Below, in pieces: positions 1 through 7,536 of a DNA stretch of 8,084 nt. Source of the DNA: an uncultured Gammaproteobacteria bacterium (GTDB taxonomy: Bacteria; Pseudomonadota; Gammaproteobacteria; UBA9214); the NCBI GenBank assembly GCA_905480305.1, contig CAJQPV010000010.1:1-8084 (forward strand), read 5' to 3'. A program made the translations under genes and the position numbers. Position 1 is the stretch's first letter. The number at the start of each line of letters is the position of its first letter. Below the pieces are notes generated by a model that worked only from the letters and a program-made list of their open reading frames with translations, did not search any database and was not told the origin of the DNA.

Positions 1-1205
1 AAGCGCGCAGAAAAGTCACTGAGTTGCATACTGCCCGCCTCACTGGAGAGCTCAAACCGCAGGTCTTTCAGCAGCCCCTGTGGCTGCAGATCGGCCAGCA
101 ACTGCCGGTCAGACGGCGTCAACCCCGGAATAACCGGCAGCAATGCACCGAAGCCATCCAGCTTGATAAGCGAAGCAACACCTTTTATATGACTGACCTG
201 TTGCTCATTAAAACCTGCCAGCGACAGGTTGTCAGTGGTCCAGGTACGCCCCTGCTGATCAACAACCAGCTGCTGCAATGCAAACTGCCAGCCGGACTCC
301 TGCCGCCGCCAGCCAAACCGGCCACCGAGTTTTTCCGCCGTAAAGTGATATTGCTGATCGTCCTTGACATGGCTTACCTGCAGGTCATGGGTATCCAGTT
401 CGCCACTGACGGAATGCACATTAAATCCGGCTACTTCTGCCCACAAACGAAAATCGGCAACCCCCTGCAGCGCCATGCCCTGGTACAGGTAGCGCTGCGG
501 CACGGCAGTGAACGCCAGCGCCTGCAGTTTTGCATACAGCCGCCCTTGCCAGGATGCAGGCCTGTAGCCATCACCGTAGAGTTCGGCCTCGACATCGACA
601 CGGTAACCGACATCCGCCGGCAACAGGGCATGTCCGGTCAACCGGTGTGTGTAACCACTGTTTTCCAGCGACAATGCAATATTTGAAAATCGCTGCGGGG
701 GCTCGGCATGCACTTGATCAATGAAGGTCAAACCGACGTCGTACACGGACAGGTGCGACATCTGCAGCAATTGATCCAGCGAACTATCGTCCTCGCCATC
801 AGCCCTGAACTTGTCGAGATAAAACTTTCCAGCTGCGTCACGAATCAGCGTGACATCCGTACCGATGATATCAATACCGGCAAACTGCAGTTGCTGCTCG
901 GCAGCGTAGCGTTGCGCATCGATGGTGATCCAGACTTCCCGGATAGCAAGACTGCCCTGCTCACCCGTCGGGTCGGCAACTTCAACATTCTTCAGCTTCA
1001 GGACCGGGTTCAGACCACGAAAGGTCGCTTCCAGCCGACCAATACTGACATCCTTTTTCAGCGCCTCACTGGCGGCAGCCTCGATTTCCAGACGATACTC
1101 ACTGAGTGAAGGCACCCACAGACGGGCAGCTGTCAGCAGCACCGCCACCAGCAACAGCAGCGCTACCAACAGATACCAGAGCGTGTGGAAAATTCGTTTT
1201 AGCAT
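1..1205 (-). CDS. yhdP: YhdP-family AsmA-like envelope protein, N-terminal part (3' end outside window)
   Basis: The frame is open without a stop from an ATG at 1205 to the left edge, giving 401 codons of a protein that is about 1,270 residues in E. coli. It starts MLKRIFHTLWYLL, and a hydrophobic segment at about residues 8-28 looks like a single inner-membrane anchor. The rest is predicted periplasmic: alternating polar and apolar beta-rich sequence with phrases such as ASEALKKDVSIGRLEA (about residues 45-60), typical of the AsmA/YhdP (TIGR02099, DUF3971) N-terminus. E. coli YhdP acts with TamB and YdbH in phospholipid movement to the outer membrane and in envelope integrity; that role is carried over by family. 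The gene begins 33 bases after the rng stop, as in the known rng-yhdP pair, and is probably co-transcribed with it. No strong Shine-Dalgarno precedes the ATG, so an in-frame TTG 9 bases upstream remains possible. The family call rests on N-terminal features and neighbours. Confidence 0.85.
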   Translation of the reverse strand, partial: MLKRIFHTLWYLLVALLLLVAVLLTAARLWVPSLSEYRLEIEAAASEALKKDVSIGRLEATFRGLNPVLKLKNVEVADPTGEQGSLAIREVWITIDAQRYAAEQQLQFAGIDIIGTDVTLIRDAAGKFYLDKFRADGEDDSSLDQLLQMSHLSVYDVGLTFIDQVHAEPPQRFSNIALSLENSGYTHRLTGHALLPADVGYRVDVEAELYGDGYRPASWQGRLYAKLQALAFTAVPQRYLYQGMALQGVADFRLWAEVAGFNVHSVSGELDTHDLQVSHVKDDQQYHFTAEKLGGRFGWRRQESGWQFALQQLVVDQQGRTWTTDNLSLAGFNEQQVSHIKGVASLIKLDGFGALLPVIPGLTPSDRQLLADLQPQGLLKDLRFELSSEAGSMQLSDFSAR

Positions 1206-1238
1206 GGCTTGCAAGCGCAGCTGAACTGCCTGGCAGGA

Positions 1239-2705
1239 CTACAGGAGCACAACGTCATATTGTTCCTGCGTATACAGGTCCTCCACCTGGAACCTGATGG
1301 GCCTGCCGATAAACACCTCCAGCTCGGCAAGACTGGTGGACTCTTCGTCAAGCAGCAGGTCTACCACTTCCTGCGAGGCCAGCACCAGTAACTGCTGCGC
1401 GTCAAACTGACGCGATTCCCGTAGTATTTCGCGGAATATTTCGTAACAGGTTGTTTCCGGTGTTTTCAGCGAAGCCCGGCCACCGCAGGTTGGACAGGTT
1501 TCACAGAGCACATGTTCCAGACTCTCGCGCGTGCGCTTGCGGGTCATTTCCACCAGTCCGAGCGACGACACTTCGGTTATGTGCGTGCGTGCATGGTCCT
1601 TGTCGAGACATTTCTCCAGCGCCCGCAGCACCTGGCGCTTGTGTTCCTGCTGCGACATATCGATAAAGTCGATAATAATAATACCGCCGAGGTTACGCAG
1701 ACGCAGTTGGCGGGCAATCGCCTGTGCCGCTTCCAGGTTGGTTTTGAAAATGGTTTCTTCGAGGTTACGGTGCCCGACATAGCCACCGGTATTAACGTCC
1801 GCCGTTGTCATGGCCTCGGTCTGGTCAATGATGAGGTAACCACCTGACTTCAGCTGCACCTTGCGGTCCAGCGCTTTCTGGATCTCGTCCTCGATACCGT
1901 AGATATCAAAGATCGGACGTTCACCCGGGTAGTATTCAACCCGCGACTCCAGCTCCGGCATGAAACGCTCGCAAAATTCATGGGCACGCTGAAAGCTTTC
2001 GCGCGAATCGATTCGTACCTTCTCAATGCCGCTGCCGAGCATATCGCGCATCACACGAATGGTCAGCGGCAGGTCGTCATAAATAACTGTACCGGGTTCT
2101 GCACTCGCGTCGGCTTCTTGCACGGATTGCCACAACTTGCTGAGAAACAGCATGTCGGCGCGCAATGCATCGGCATCGGCACTCTCTGCTGCAGTGCGGG
2201 CAATGTAACCACCACCATCCTGGTCGGTCATGAACAGCTGGATGATGTCGCGCAGCCGCACCCGCTCCTCTTCGTCCTCAATCTTCTGGGAAATACCAAC
2301 ATTGACAACATTCGGGACAAATACCAGGTAACGCGACGGGATCGTGATCTGTGTTGTCAGGCGGGCGCCCTTGCTACCGAGCGGATCCTTGATTACCTGC
2401 ACGGAGATTTCCTGTCCCTCACGCAGCAGATCACTGATATCAGATTCAGCATTACCCTCGGCATCGTTATCAGGACTACGTGGACTGACATCCGAGGCAT
2501 GCAAAAAAGCTGCCCGCTCCAGCCCGATATCTACAAATGCTGCCTGCATACCCGGCAACACGCGACAGACCTTGCCCCGGTAGATCTTGCCAACGATGCC
2601 ACGACGCCTGGCGCGTTCGATAAATACTTCCTGCAACACACCGTTTTCCACCACCGCAACGCGGGTTTCCCTCGGTGTTACATTGATTAATATCTCTTCG
2701 CTCAT
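1239..2705 (-). CDS. rng: Ribonuclease G
   Basis: This 488-residue protein is almost the length of E. coli RNase G (489) and follows it closely throughout, from MSEEILINVTPRETRVAVVE to the C-terminal EQYDVVLL. RNase G is a cytoplasmic endoribonuclease that matures the 5' end of 16S rRNA and takes part in mRNA decay. The S1 RNA-binding domain covers about residues 38-128, including KDPLGSKGARLT at 107-118. The metal-binding catalytic aspartates of the RNase E/G family are present: D303 in TADVNTG with N305, and D346 in GIIIIDFIDM. The zinc-link cysteines that hold dimers together are C404 and C407 (CPTC). It lacks the long disordered C-terminal half of RNase E, which supports RNase G over RNase E. 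The start is supported by a purine-rich ribosome-binding site just upstream. It lies 39 bases after maf and 33 bases before yhdP, the usual order. Confidence 0.97.
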   Translation of the reverse strand: MSEEILINVTPRETRVAVVENGVLQEVFIERARRRGIVGKIYRGKVCRVLPGMQAAFVDIGLERAAFLHASDVSPRSPDNDAEGNAESDISDLLREGQEISVQVIKDPLGSKGARLTTQITIPSRYLVFVPNVVNVGISQKIEDEEERVRLRDIIQLFMTDQDGGGYIARTAAESADADALRADMLFLSKLWQSVQEADASAEPGTVIYDDLPLTIRVMRDMLGSGIEKVRIDSRESFQRAHEFCERFMPELESRVEYYPGERPIFDIYGIEDEIQKALDRKVQLKSGGYLIIDQTEAMTTADVNTGGYVGHRNLEETIFKTNLEAAQAIARQLRLRNLGGIIIIDFIDMSQQEHKRQVLRALEKCLDKDHARTHITEVSSLGLVEMTRKRTRESLEHVLCETCPTCGGRASLKTPETTCYEIFREILRESRQFDAQQLLVLASQEVVDLLLDEESTSLAELEVFIGRPIRFQVEDLYTQEQYDVVLL

Positions 2706-2709
2706 ATAT

Positions 2710-2717
2710 CCCTTTCC
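2710..2717 (-). promoter_or_regulatory. Ribosome-binding site of rng
   Basis: The coding strand reads GGAAAGGG, then four bases (ATAT), then the ATG at 2705. This purine run is the clearest Shine-Dalgarno-like sequence among the left-hand genes and fixes the rng start. The remaining bases of the 39-base maf-rng gap show no hairpin plus T-run, so nothing suggests termination between the two genes. Confidence 0.6.
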
Positions 2718-2744
2718 ATAAACGACTGTCTGCCAGGGTAAATA

Positions 2745-3362
2745 CTATAAAAGTGTAATCCCAAAATCTTTCAGCAAGGCTGTCGTTTCATATAATGGTA
2801 ATCCCATAACACCCGAGTAACTGCCCTCGAGCCGGCTGATAAACATCGCGGCCAGCCCCTGCACCGCATACGCCCCGGCCTTGTCCCGCGGCTCACCGGT
2901 CTCCCAGTATGCCTCACATTCGGCCACAGTTAACCTGCGAAATGTCACGTCACTGGTACTGATGCAGCTCGCCTCGTGATCAGCTGCCAGCGCAACCGCA
3001 GTAATGACCTGGTGGGTAGTACCGGAGAGCGATTGCAACATAGCAAGTGCCGCCTCCCGATCAGCCGGTTTGCCGAGCACCGCGCCACCACATACCACCA
3101 GCGTATCGGCACCCATCACCGGCTGTGAACGCCCTGCCGGCAATACCGCCCTGCCCGCCCGCGCCTTTTCCAGCGCCAGGCGCTGCACGCAGGCTTGTGG
3201 TGTTTCATCGGCTTGTTGCGCCTCGTCAATATCCACCGGCAGCAGTTCAAAGCGGACCCCGATCTGCTGCAACAGTTCCCTGCGTCGTGGTGACTGCGAT
3301 GCCAGGAAGATATTTGCCAGCCGCTTGTCAGAAGTACCGCTGTGCGTCGCCATGGAATTCAT
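2745..3362 (-). CDS. maf: Maf-like nucleotide pyrophosphatase (dTTP/UTP type, YhdE-like)
   Basis: The 205-residue product is a Maf/HAM1-fold nucleotide pyrophosphatase, which hydrolyses nucleoside triphosphates to monophosphate and pyrophosphate in the cytoplasm. The Maf signature [12 protein letters not shown] lies at about residues 20-31, GADTLVV carries the probable catalytic Asp86, and [10 protein letters not shown] (160-169) plus [11 protein letters not shown] (180-190) are the usual C-terminal motifs. Similarity is to E. coli YhdE, whose family acts on dTTP, UTP and modified pyrimidines; placement next to rng also fits the YhdE branch. The septum-inhibition name Maf comes from overexpression work in Bacillus. 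The N-terminus has about 14 residues before the conserved core, so the ATG for Met4 (3353) is an alternative start; neither has a strong ribosome-binding site. It begins 12 bases after the rlmH stop and ends 39 bases before rng, consistent with one transcript. Confidence 0.95.
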   Translation of the reverse strand: MNSMATHSGTSDKRLANIFLASQSPRRRELLQQIGVRFELLPVDIDEAQQADETPQACVQRLALEKARAGRAVLPAGRSQPVMGADTLVVCGGAVLGKPADREAALAMLQSLSGTTHQVITAVALAADHEASCISTSDVTFRRLTVAECEAYWETGEPRDKAGAYAVQGLAAMFISRLEGSYSGVMGLPLYETTALLKDFGITLL

Positions 3363-3374
3363 CAGGCGACTTTA

Positions 3375-3845
3375 TCATGATCGATGGTACGGGTGACCTG
3401 CATTAATGGTCCAGGCACGGTATAACTGCTCGGACAGGATGACACGCACCAGCGGATGCGGATAGGTTAGCGCTGATAGCGACCACTTCAGGTCGGCCCG
3501 CGCCAGACAGCCAGCTGACAGGCCATCCGGGCCACCCACCAGCAAGGCCACATCACGTCCGGAACCCAGCCAGTCCTGCAGCTGCCCGGCCAGCATTTGT
3601 GTTGACCAGCTTTTACCAGGCACATCGAGCGCCACCACCGTGCAGTCTTTGGGAATCGCAGCCAGCATCTGCTGGCCTTCTTCGTCAGCTGCCTGTTCCG
3701 GCGTTTGCGATTTGCGCCGTTTGCTAAGGGGGATTTCGACCAGTTGCAGCGTACATTCGCGCGGCAGCCGCTTTGCATATTCATGGTAAGCCTCGGTCAC
3801 CCACGCCGGCATGCGGGTACCAACGGCAATCAGGTGGATGCGCAT
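3375..3845 (-). CDS. rlmH: 23S rRNA (pseudouridine-1915-N3) methyltransferase RlmH
   Basis: RlmH is a small SPOUT-class methyltransferase that uses S-adenosylmethionine to methylate N3 of pseudouridine 1915 in helix 69 of 23S rRNA, acting on assembled 70S ribosomes. The product has 156 residues (155 in E. coli). It starts MRIHLIAVGTRMPAW, has the SAM-binding loop LVGGPDGLS at 102-110, and ends with the strongly conserved segment from PHPLVRVILSEQ (129-140) through LYRAWTINAGHPYHR at the extreme C-terminus, which forms the knotted active site. The ATG at 3845 gives full family length, although no clear Shine-Dalgarno precedes it. In most proteobacteria rlmH follows rsfS directly; here 298 bases with a repeat separate them, so rlmH and the genes downstream may use their own promoter or depend on read-through. 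The maf gene follows after 12 bases. Confidence 0.97.
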   Translation of the reverse strand: MRIHLIAVGTRMPAWVTEAYHEYAKRLPRECTLQLVEIPLSKRRKSQTPEQAADEEGQQMLAAIPKDCTVVALDVPGKSWSTQMLAGQLQDWLGSGRDVALLVGGPDGLSAGCLARADLKWSLSALTYPHPLVRVILSEQLYRAWTINAGHPYHRS

Positions 3846-3889
3846 GGCGGTGTTCTGTCGGGGGTCTGGCTTGTAAATAGTTGCCCCTT

Positions 3890-3919
3890 ACTATCCTCTC
3901 TCCCCAACCCTCTCGGCAA
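3890..3919 (-). promoter_or_regulatory. Weak candidate promoter facing rlmH
   Basis: On the minus strand TTGCCG (3914-3919) and GATAGT (3890-3895) each match four of six positions of the sigma-70 -35 and -10 consensus and are 18 bases apart, about 45 bases before the rlmH start. Part of the match lies in the repeat element. It is offered only because rlmH has lost its usual close coupling to rsfS. A match this weak is expected by chance fairly often. Confidence 0.2.
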
Positions 3920-3963
3920 CCGCGTCCCGCGTCGCCTAAAGCGCCTACTGTTGGTGCCCTGCA

Positions 3964-3979
3964 CCGACATTCCTGTCGG
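3964..3979. repeat. Perfect 6-bp stem hairpin at the centre of the repeat element
   Basis: CCGACA (3964-3969), a four-base TTCC loop, and TGTCGG (3974-3979) form a perfect stem-loop. No T-run follows on either strand, so an intrinsic terminator is not supported. It sits near the middle of the outer inverted repeat and may be the core of the element. Confidence 0.6.
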
Positions 3980-4001
3980 CGTCCCGGAGGGCGAGGTGGC
4001 T

Positions 4002-4017
4002 GGAGGGGTAACCCTCC
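4002..4017. repeat. Perfect 6-bp stem hairpin near the right end of the repeat element
   Basis: GGAGGG (4002-4007), GTAA loop, and CCCTCC (4012-4017) form a perfect stem-loop directly beside the right outer arm. It is not followed by a T-run on either strand. The same CCCTC/GAGGG theme occurs in the left arm at about 3908-3912, so alternative pairing with that arm is also possible. Confidence 0.55.
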
Positions 4018-4143
4018 CATGGGGAGAGTGACCGGAGATATTCCCGGAGAAAAAGGAATCGGGGAGCAGCTGCCGCACCGCAGCAGTAAAAAACGGGAGG
4101 AAGACCTTAGCGGGAAAAGAGAGCATCAATGGAACAAAGATAC

Positions 4144-4509
4144 TCAGGCGCTGGCGTTGTTGCGACCACCGACAGACCAGAGTTTTTCCAGTGCATAGAA
4201 TTCCCTGATTTCAGGCATCATGACGTGGACAACGACATCGGCCAGGTCAACCAGCACCCACTCAGCAGTCGTTTCACCTTCCACGCCCAGCGGTGTGCAG
4301 CCATGCTGCTTTGCCTGCACGACAACATGTTCGGCCAGCGCCTTCACGTGCCGGGTGGAGGTGCCACTGACAATCACCATGCGATCGGTAATCGAGGTTA
4401 GCTCGCGGACATCAACCACCCGGATATCGACGCCTTTCATTTCGTCCAGCGCGGCCAGCACCACTTCAAGCAAACGGTCACTCTCTTTATTGTTCATTAA
4501 ATCACTCAC
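4144..4509 (-). CDS. rsfS: Ribosomal silencing factor RsfS
   Basis: RsfS (YbeB/Iojap family) binds ribosomal protein uL14 on the free 50S subunit and blocks joining with 30S, which lowers translation in stationary phase or starvation. The product has 121 residues from the GTG at 4509 or 117 from the ATG at 4497; E. coli RsfS has 105. Conserved segments are DIRVVDVRELTSITDRMVI (28-46), SGTSTRHVKALAEHV (48-62), GVEGETTAEWVLVDLADVVV (75-94) and the C-terminal REFYALEKLW (102-111). The common Gly in the DLGDVVVH motif is Ala here (A90), a mild departure. The GTG overlaps the nadD stop by four bases (GTGA), implying translational coupling; the ATG four codons later is an equally plausible start with a GAGTG sequence just upstream. 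After its stop comes a 298-base gap instead of the usual immediate rlmH. Confidence 0.95.
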   Translation of the reverse strand: MSDLMNNKESDRLLEVVLAALDEMKGVDIRVVDVRELTSITDRMVIVSGTSTRHVKALAEHVVVQAKQHGCTPLGVEGETTAEWVLVDLADVVVHVMMPEIREFYALEKLWSVGGRNNASA

Positions 4510-5147
4510 TGATTTTCAGCCACGCTATACAGGCCTTTGCTACGCACAACATCGAGCACACGTTCCGGCAACAGAAAGCCTGCGTCACCACCCGAGGCCA
4601 GCAACTTGCGTATTGCAGTCGAGGATATTTGCAGCTGGCTGACCGGGTGAAAATACAGCAGACCGGATGATTGCTTGCCGAGTTTGTCGGCATCCATAAC
4701 CCGGTGCAGACGGATAAAGTCAGCCAGCTCACCCTGTGTCGGTAACTGCGCGCCGGGACGATCCAGTACCACCATATGACAGTAATCCATTAACTCGCGC
4801 CAGCGATGCCAGCTTGCCAGTACCTGAAAGGCATCCATACCTACCAGCAGGCACAGACCGACGGCGGGCATTTCCTCGCGCAGCGAGATCAGCGTATCCA
4901 GCGTATAGGACGGCCCTTCCCGGTCAAACTCGCGGGTGTCGACCTTGAATACCGGGTAATTTTCAACCGCTGCATTGAGCATGGCGACGCGTTGCTGTGG
5001 CGAGGCCTGCGGTGTCGGCCGATGCGGCGGCAACAGACTGGGAATCAGCCGGATTTCATCCAGGCCAAGAAACTGTTGCACTTCGAGGGCCGTCCGCAGA
5101 TGACCATAGTGAACCGGATCAAAAGATCCGCCGAGAATTCCAATCAT
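4506..5147 (-). CDS. nadD: Nicotinate-mononucleotide adenylyltransferase NadD
   Basis: NadD transfers AMP from ATP to nicotinate mononucleotide, forming deamido-NAD in the last shared steps of NAD synthesis in the cytoplasm. The 213-residue length matches the family. The nucleotidyltransferase signature GGSFDPVHYGHLRTA is at residues 6-20, with the (H/T)xGH motif as H13-Y14-G15-H16. PPHR follows at 40-43, GMDAF with the adenylyltransferase loop at 103-107, and the second ATP-binding motif ISSTAIR at 174-180. The ATG at 5147 puts the first strand, IGILGG, at the very N-terminus as expected; only a weak GGA about ten bases upstream serves as ribosome-binding site. The gene starts 25 bases after the proA stop and its TGA overlaps the GTG candidate start of rsfS, a nadD-rsfS coupling that is widespread in bacteria. 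Confidence 0.97.
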   Translation of the reverse strand: MIGILGGSFDPVHYGHLRTALEVQQFLGLDEIRLIPSLLPPHRPTPQASPQQRVAMLNAAVENYPVFKVDTREFDREGPSYTLDTLISLREEMPAVGLCLLVGMDAFQVLASWHRWRELMDYCHMVVLDRPGAQLPTQGELADFIRLHRVMDADKLGKQSSGLLYFHPVSQLQISSTAIRKLLASGGDAGFLLPERVLDVVRSKGLYSVAENQ

Positions 5148-5172
5148 GGGGAAATGTCCGAAACTGCCGGCA

Positions 5173-6456
5173 TCAGGTGCGAATGTGCCCGTCGCCGATG
5201 ACGATGTATTTAAGTGTTGTCAGACCTTCGAGGCCTACCGGCCCGCGCACATGCAGCTTGTCGGTACTGATACCAATCTCGGCACCCAGTCCGTACTCGA
5301 AACCATCTGCAAAACGGCTGGACGCATTGACCATCACCGAGCTGGAATCCACTTCGTGCAGAAAACGCTGCGCCCTGGTCAATGACTCGGTAATAATGAC
5401 ATCAGTATGACTGGAACCATGACGGGCAATGTGGTCCATTGCCGCATCCATGTCATCAACCGTACGTATTGCCAGTATCGGTGCCAGATATTCTTCGTCC
5501 CAGTCAGCTTCAGTCGCGGCGTTGAGACCGTCAACAATGGCGCATGTCACTTCACAGCCACGCAGCTCAACACCGGCATCGCGGTATTGCTTAACCAGTT
5601 CCGGCAACACCTGCGCAGCTATATCTTTGGCAACCAGCAGGGTTTCCATGGTGTTACAGGTGCCGTAACGCTGGGTCTTGGCATTCACGGCCACCTTGAT
5701 AGCCTTGTCGATATCTGCCATGTCATCGATATAGGTATGACACACACCGTGCAGGTGCTTGATCACGGCAATGGTCGACTCGGCACTGATGCGCTCAATC
5801 AAACCCTTGCCGCCGCGCGGCACGATGACATCGACATAGTCCTGCATGCGCACCAGTTCACCGACCGCAGCACGGTCAGTCGTCTCGACAACCTGCACGG
5901 CGTCCGCCGGCATGCCCGCCTCGGCTAACCCCTGGTGAATACAACGCGAAATGGCCTGGTTGGAATGAATGGCTTCCGAGCCGCCACGCAGGATAGCGGC
6001 ATTCCCCGATTTGAGACACAGGCCGGCGGCATCCGCGGTGACGTTCGGGCGGGATTCATAAATAATGCCGATAACGCCCAGCGGCACGCGCATACGGCCA
6101 ACCTGGATCCCGGAAGGCCGGTAGTTCATTTCCGAGATACTGCCTACCGGGTCCGGCAGCAACGCGATTTCGCGCAAGCCCTCGGCCATCAGTGCTATGC
6201 GCTCATCATTCAGTTCCAGACGATCCAGCAGCGCTGAATCAAGGCCGCGATCTTTACCGGCGGCCAGGTCTTTCTGATTTTCGGCCTTGAGCTTATCAGC
6301 CGCTGCCTCGATGGCGGTCGCAATCGCGCGCAGCGCGGCATCTTTCATGCCGGAATCGGCACGGCTCGTCTCACGGGCTGCCGCACGCGCACGTTCGCCA
6401 AGCGAACGCATGTATTGCGGTATATCAATGTTCAATGTTGCTGCTTTAACACTCAT
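5173..6456 (-). CDS. proA: Gamma-glutamyl phosphate reductase ProA
   Basis: ProA reduces gamma-glutamyl phosphate with NADPH to glutamate-5-semialdehyde, the second step of proline synthesis from glutamate. It belongs to the aldehyde dehydrogenase superfamily. The 427 residues are a normal length (417 in E. coli), with about ten extra residues at the N-terminus. Visible motifs are [16 protein letters not shown] (125-140), [14 protein letters not shown] (149-162), VPRGG (212-216), [13 protein letters not shown] (262-274) with catalytic C267, [20 protein letters not shown] (376-395) and [11 protein letters not shown] (404-414). The ATG at 6456 has GAAGATGA just upstream. It sits between holA and nadD, 23 bases after holA, while its pathway partner proB (glutamate 5-kinase) is not in the window. 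ProA-nadD adjacency is known from pseudomonads, so the position is not unusual. Confidence 0.97.
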   Translation of the reverse strand: MSVKAATLNIDIPQYMRSLGERARAAARETSRADSGMKDAALRAIATAIEAAADKLKAENQKDLAAGKDRGLDSALLDRLELNDERIALMAEGLREIALLPDPVGSISEMNYRPSGIQVGRMRVPLGVIGIIYESRPNVTADAAGLCLKSGNAAILRGGSEAIHSNQAISRCIHQGLAEAGMPADAVQVVETTDRAAVGELVRMQDYVDVIVPRGGKGLIERISAESTIAVIKHLHGVCHTYIDDMADIDKAIKVAVNAKTQRYGTCNTMETLLVAKDIAAQVLPELVKQYRDAGVELRGCEVTCAIVDGLNAATEADWDEEYLAPILAIRTVDDMDAAMDHIARHGSSHTDVIITESLTRAQRFLHEVDSSSVMVNASSRFADGFEYGLGAEIGISTDKLHVRGPVGLEGLTTLKYIVIGDGHIRT

Positions 6457-6479
6457 ATGTTCATCTTCAGGCCATGTGT

Positions 6480-7523
6480 TCAGCAGGTCTGTCCTGCCTG
6501 TTTCATCATCGGCAATACCGGCGTACCGGCCAGCTGCAGGGTCAATTGTAACAGTTCATCCCATGCCTTGCCCCCCGCCTGCCCCTTGCTGATACGGTCA
6601 ATCAGTGCACAGTGCTGCAACATGCCATTGCAGTCTGTCGCCCGCAGGCGCTTCAGGGCGCCGCCGACCAGCGACTTGCGTGCCGCCCAGACACGATACT
6701 GGCCGAGTACTTTCTGTATAGACTGGCCACTCTCTACCACGGCAGCCATCGATGCCAGTTGCCGAATCTCGCGCGCCAGCGCCCAGATCACGATTTGCGG
6801 CACCACACCCTCGGCACGCAGGCCCTGTAAAACCCGCACGCTGCGCCCACCCTCACCGGAGAGTGCCGCATCGACCAGGCCGTAGACGTCATAGCGGGCA
6901 TTGTCGCCCACCAATGACATAACAGCTTCGGCATCAACCACGCCGTCATCCTGCAACAACGTCAACTTGTCAATCTCCTGCATGCAGGCCAGCAGGTTGC
7001 CTTCCACCCGGTCTGTCAGCAGCGTGATCGCTTCTGCCGTCGGCTTGAGTCCCCGTTGCCGCATACGCTGCTGCACCCAGGCAGTAAATTCTCCGCCACT
7101 CAATGGCCACACAAACATCACCACACCGGCCTTGTCGAGCGCCTGTACCCACTTGCTCTTGCGAGCCGCCGCTTCCAGCTTGCCGGCCGTTATCAGCAAC
7201 AAGGTATCCTCGGGGAGTCGTTCGGTATAGGCACGCAAGGCCTTGCTGCCTGCATCGCCGGGTTTACCGGTCGGCATGCGCAGCTCGATAATGCGGCGTT
7301 GCGAAAACAGCGACATATTGTCTGAACCGGCCAACAAGCTGTCCCAGTCGAAGCCGGGTTGCAGGGTCAGCACCTCGCGCTCGTCATAACCCTGCGCACG
7401 TGCAGCCGCACGCACCGCATCGGCCGCTTCCATTACGCGTAGCGGCTCATCACCACTGATAAAATAGACCGCTGCCAGCTGCGTGGCGAGGTGAGCATCA
7501 ATCTGTTCGGGAGTTAACTGCAT
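6480..7523 (-). CDS. holA: DNA polymerase III subunit delta (HolA)
   Basis: HolA is the wrench subunit of the clamp loader; it binds and opens the beta sliding clamp so that it can be placed on primed DNA. From the ATG at 7523 the product has 347 residues (343 in E. coli) and begins [12 protein letters not shown], aligning with the E. coli start MIRLYPEQLRAQL. The degenerate nucleotide-binding region is at about YFISGDEPL (20-28), and the clamp-binding hydrophobic wedge is MSLF at 70-73, one residue off the E. coli position. Later segments such as [17 protein letters not shown] and [13 protein letters not shown] match AAA+ domain II and the collar domain. An in-frame TTG at 7556 would add 11 residues rich in Arg and Gln but would overlap lptE by 20 bases, so I prefer the ATG, 13 bases after the lptE stop. 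LptE-holA adjacency is conserved in gammaproteobacteria. Confidence 0.95.
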   Translation of the reverse strand: MQLTPEQIDAHLATQLAAVYFISGDEPLRVMEAADAVRAAARAQGYDEREVLTLQPGFDWDSLLAGSDNMSLFSQRRIIELRMPTGKPGDAGSKALRAYTERLPEDTLLLITAGKLEAAARKSKWVQALDKAGVVMFVWPLSGGEFTAWVQQRMRQRGLKPTAEAITLLTDRVEGNLLACMQEIDKLTLLQDDGVVDAEAVMSLVGDNARYDVYGLVDAALSGEGGRSVRVLQGLRAEGVVPQIVIWALAREIRQLASMAAVVESGQSIQKVLGQYRVWAARKSLVGGALKRLRATDCNGMLQHCALIDRISKGQAGGKAWDELLQLTLQLAGTPVLPMMKQAGQTC

Positions 7524-7536
7524 TTGCTGCCGTGCC

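Larger units (their letters stand above)
3895..4030. repeat. Nested inverted-repeat element in the rsfS-rlmH gap (probable dispersed non-coding repeat)
   Basis: The gap between rlmH and rsfS (3846-4143) holds no convincing gene but is rich in self-complementary sequence. CTCTCCCC at 3898-3905 is exactly complementary to GGGGAGAG at 4021-4028. Inside lie a hairpin CCGACA-TTCC-TGTCGG (3964-3979), a hairpin GGAGGG-GTAA-CCCTCC (4002-4017), and a head-to-tail duplicate CCGCGTC (3920-3926 and 3927-3933). CCCTC/GAGGG blocks near both ends suggest a longer imperfect palindrome. This organisation resembles REP/BIME- or MITE-like short intergenic repeats, with no transposase attached. Only one copy is in the window, so its repetitive nature is inferred from structure, and the boundaries are approximate. 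It may have been inserted between two genes that are normally adjacent. Confidence 0.55.

Noticed and set aside
24..686. A 220-codon plus-strand open frame.
   Set aside because: It lies antisense to the yhdP reading frame, which has the membrane anchor and family features; the plus-strand product is rich in Gln, Arg and His with no recognisable domain.
1980..2690. A 236-codon plus-strand open frame.
   Set aside because: It is antisense to rng, whose protein matches RNase G from end to end including catalytic residues; long antisense frames are common in sequence of this composition.
4069..4084. Hairpin GCTGC-CGCACC-GCAGC as a possible terminator after rsfS.
   Set aside because: The stem is only five base pairs. 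On the minus strand the T-run precedes the hairpin instead of following it, and the next T-rich stretch is about 15 bases away; on the plus strand an A-run follows.
3830..4129. A 99-codon minus-strand open frame filling the rsfS-rlmH gap and overlapping the rlmH start.
   Set aside because: Its sequence is low-complexity, rich in Arg, Pro, Ser and Gly, and is produced by the inverted-repeat DNA; it has no recognisable domain or good ribosome-binding site and overlaps rlmH by 16 bases. It looks like a chance reading of the repeat.
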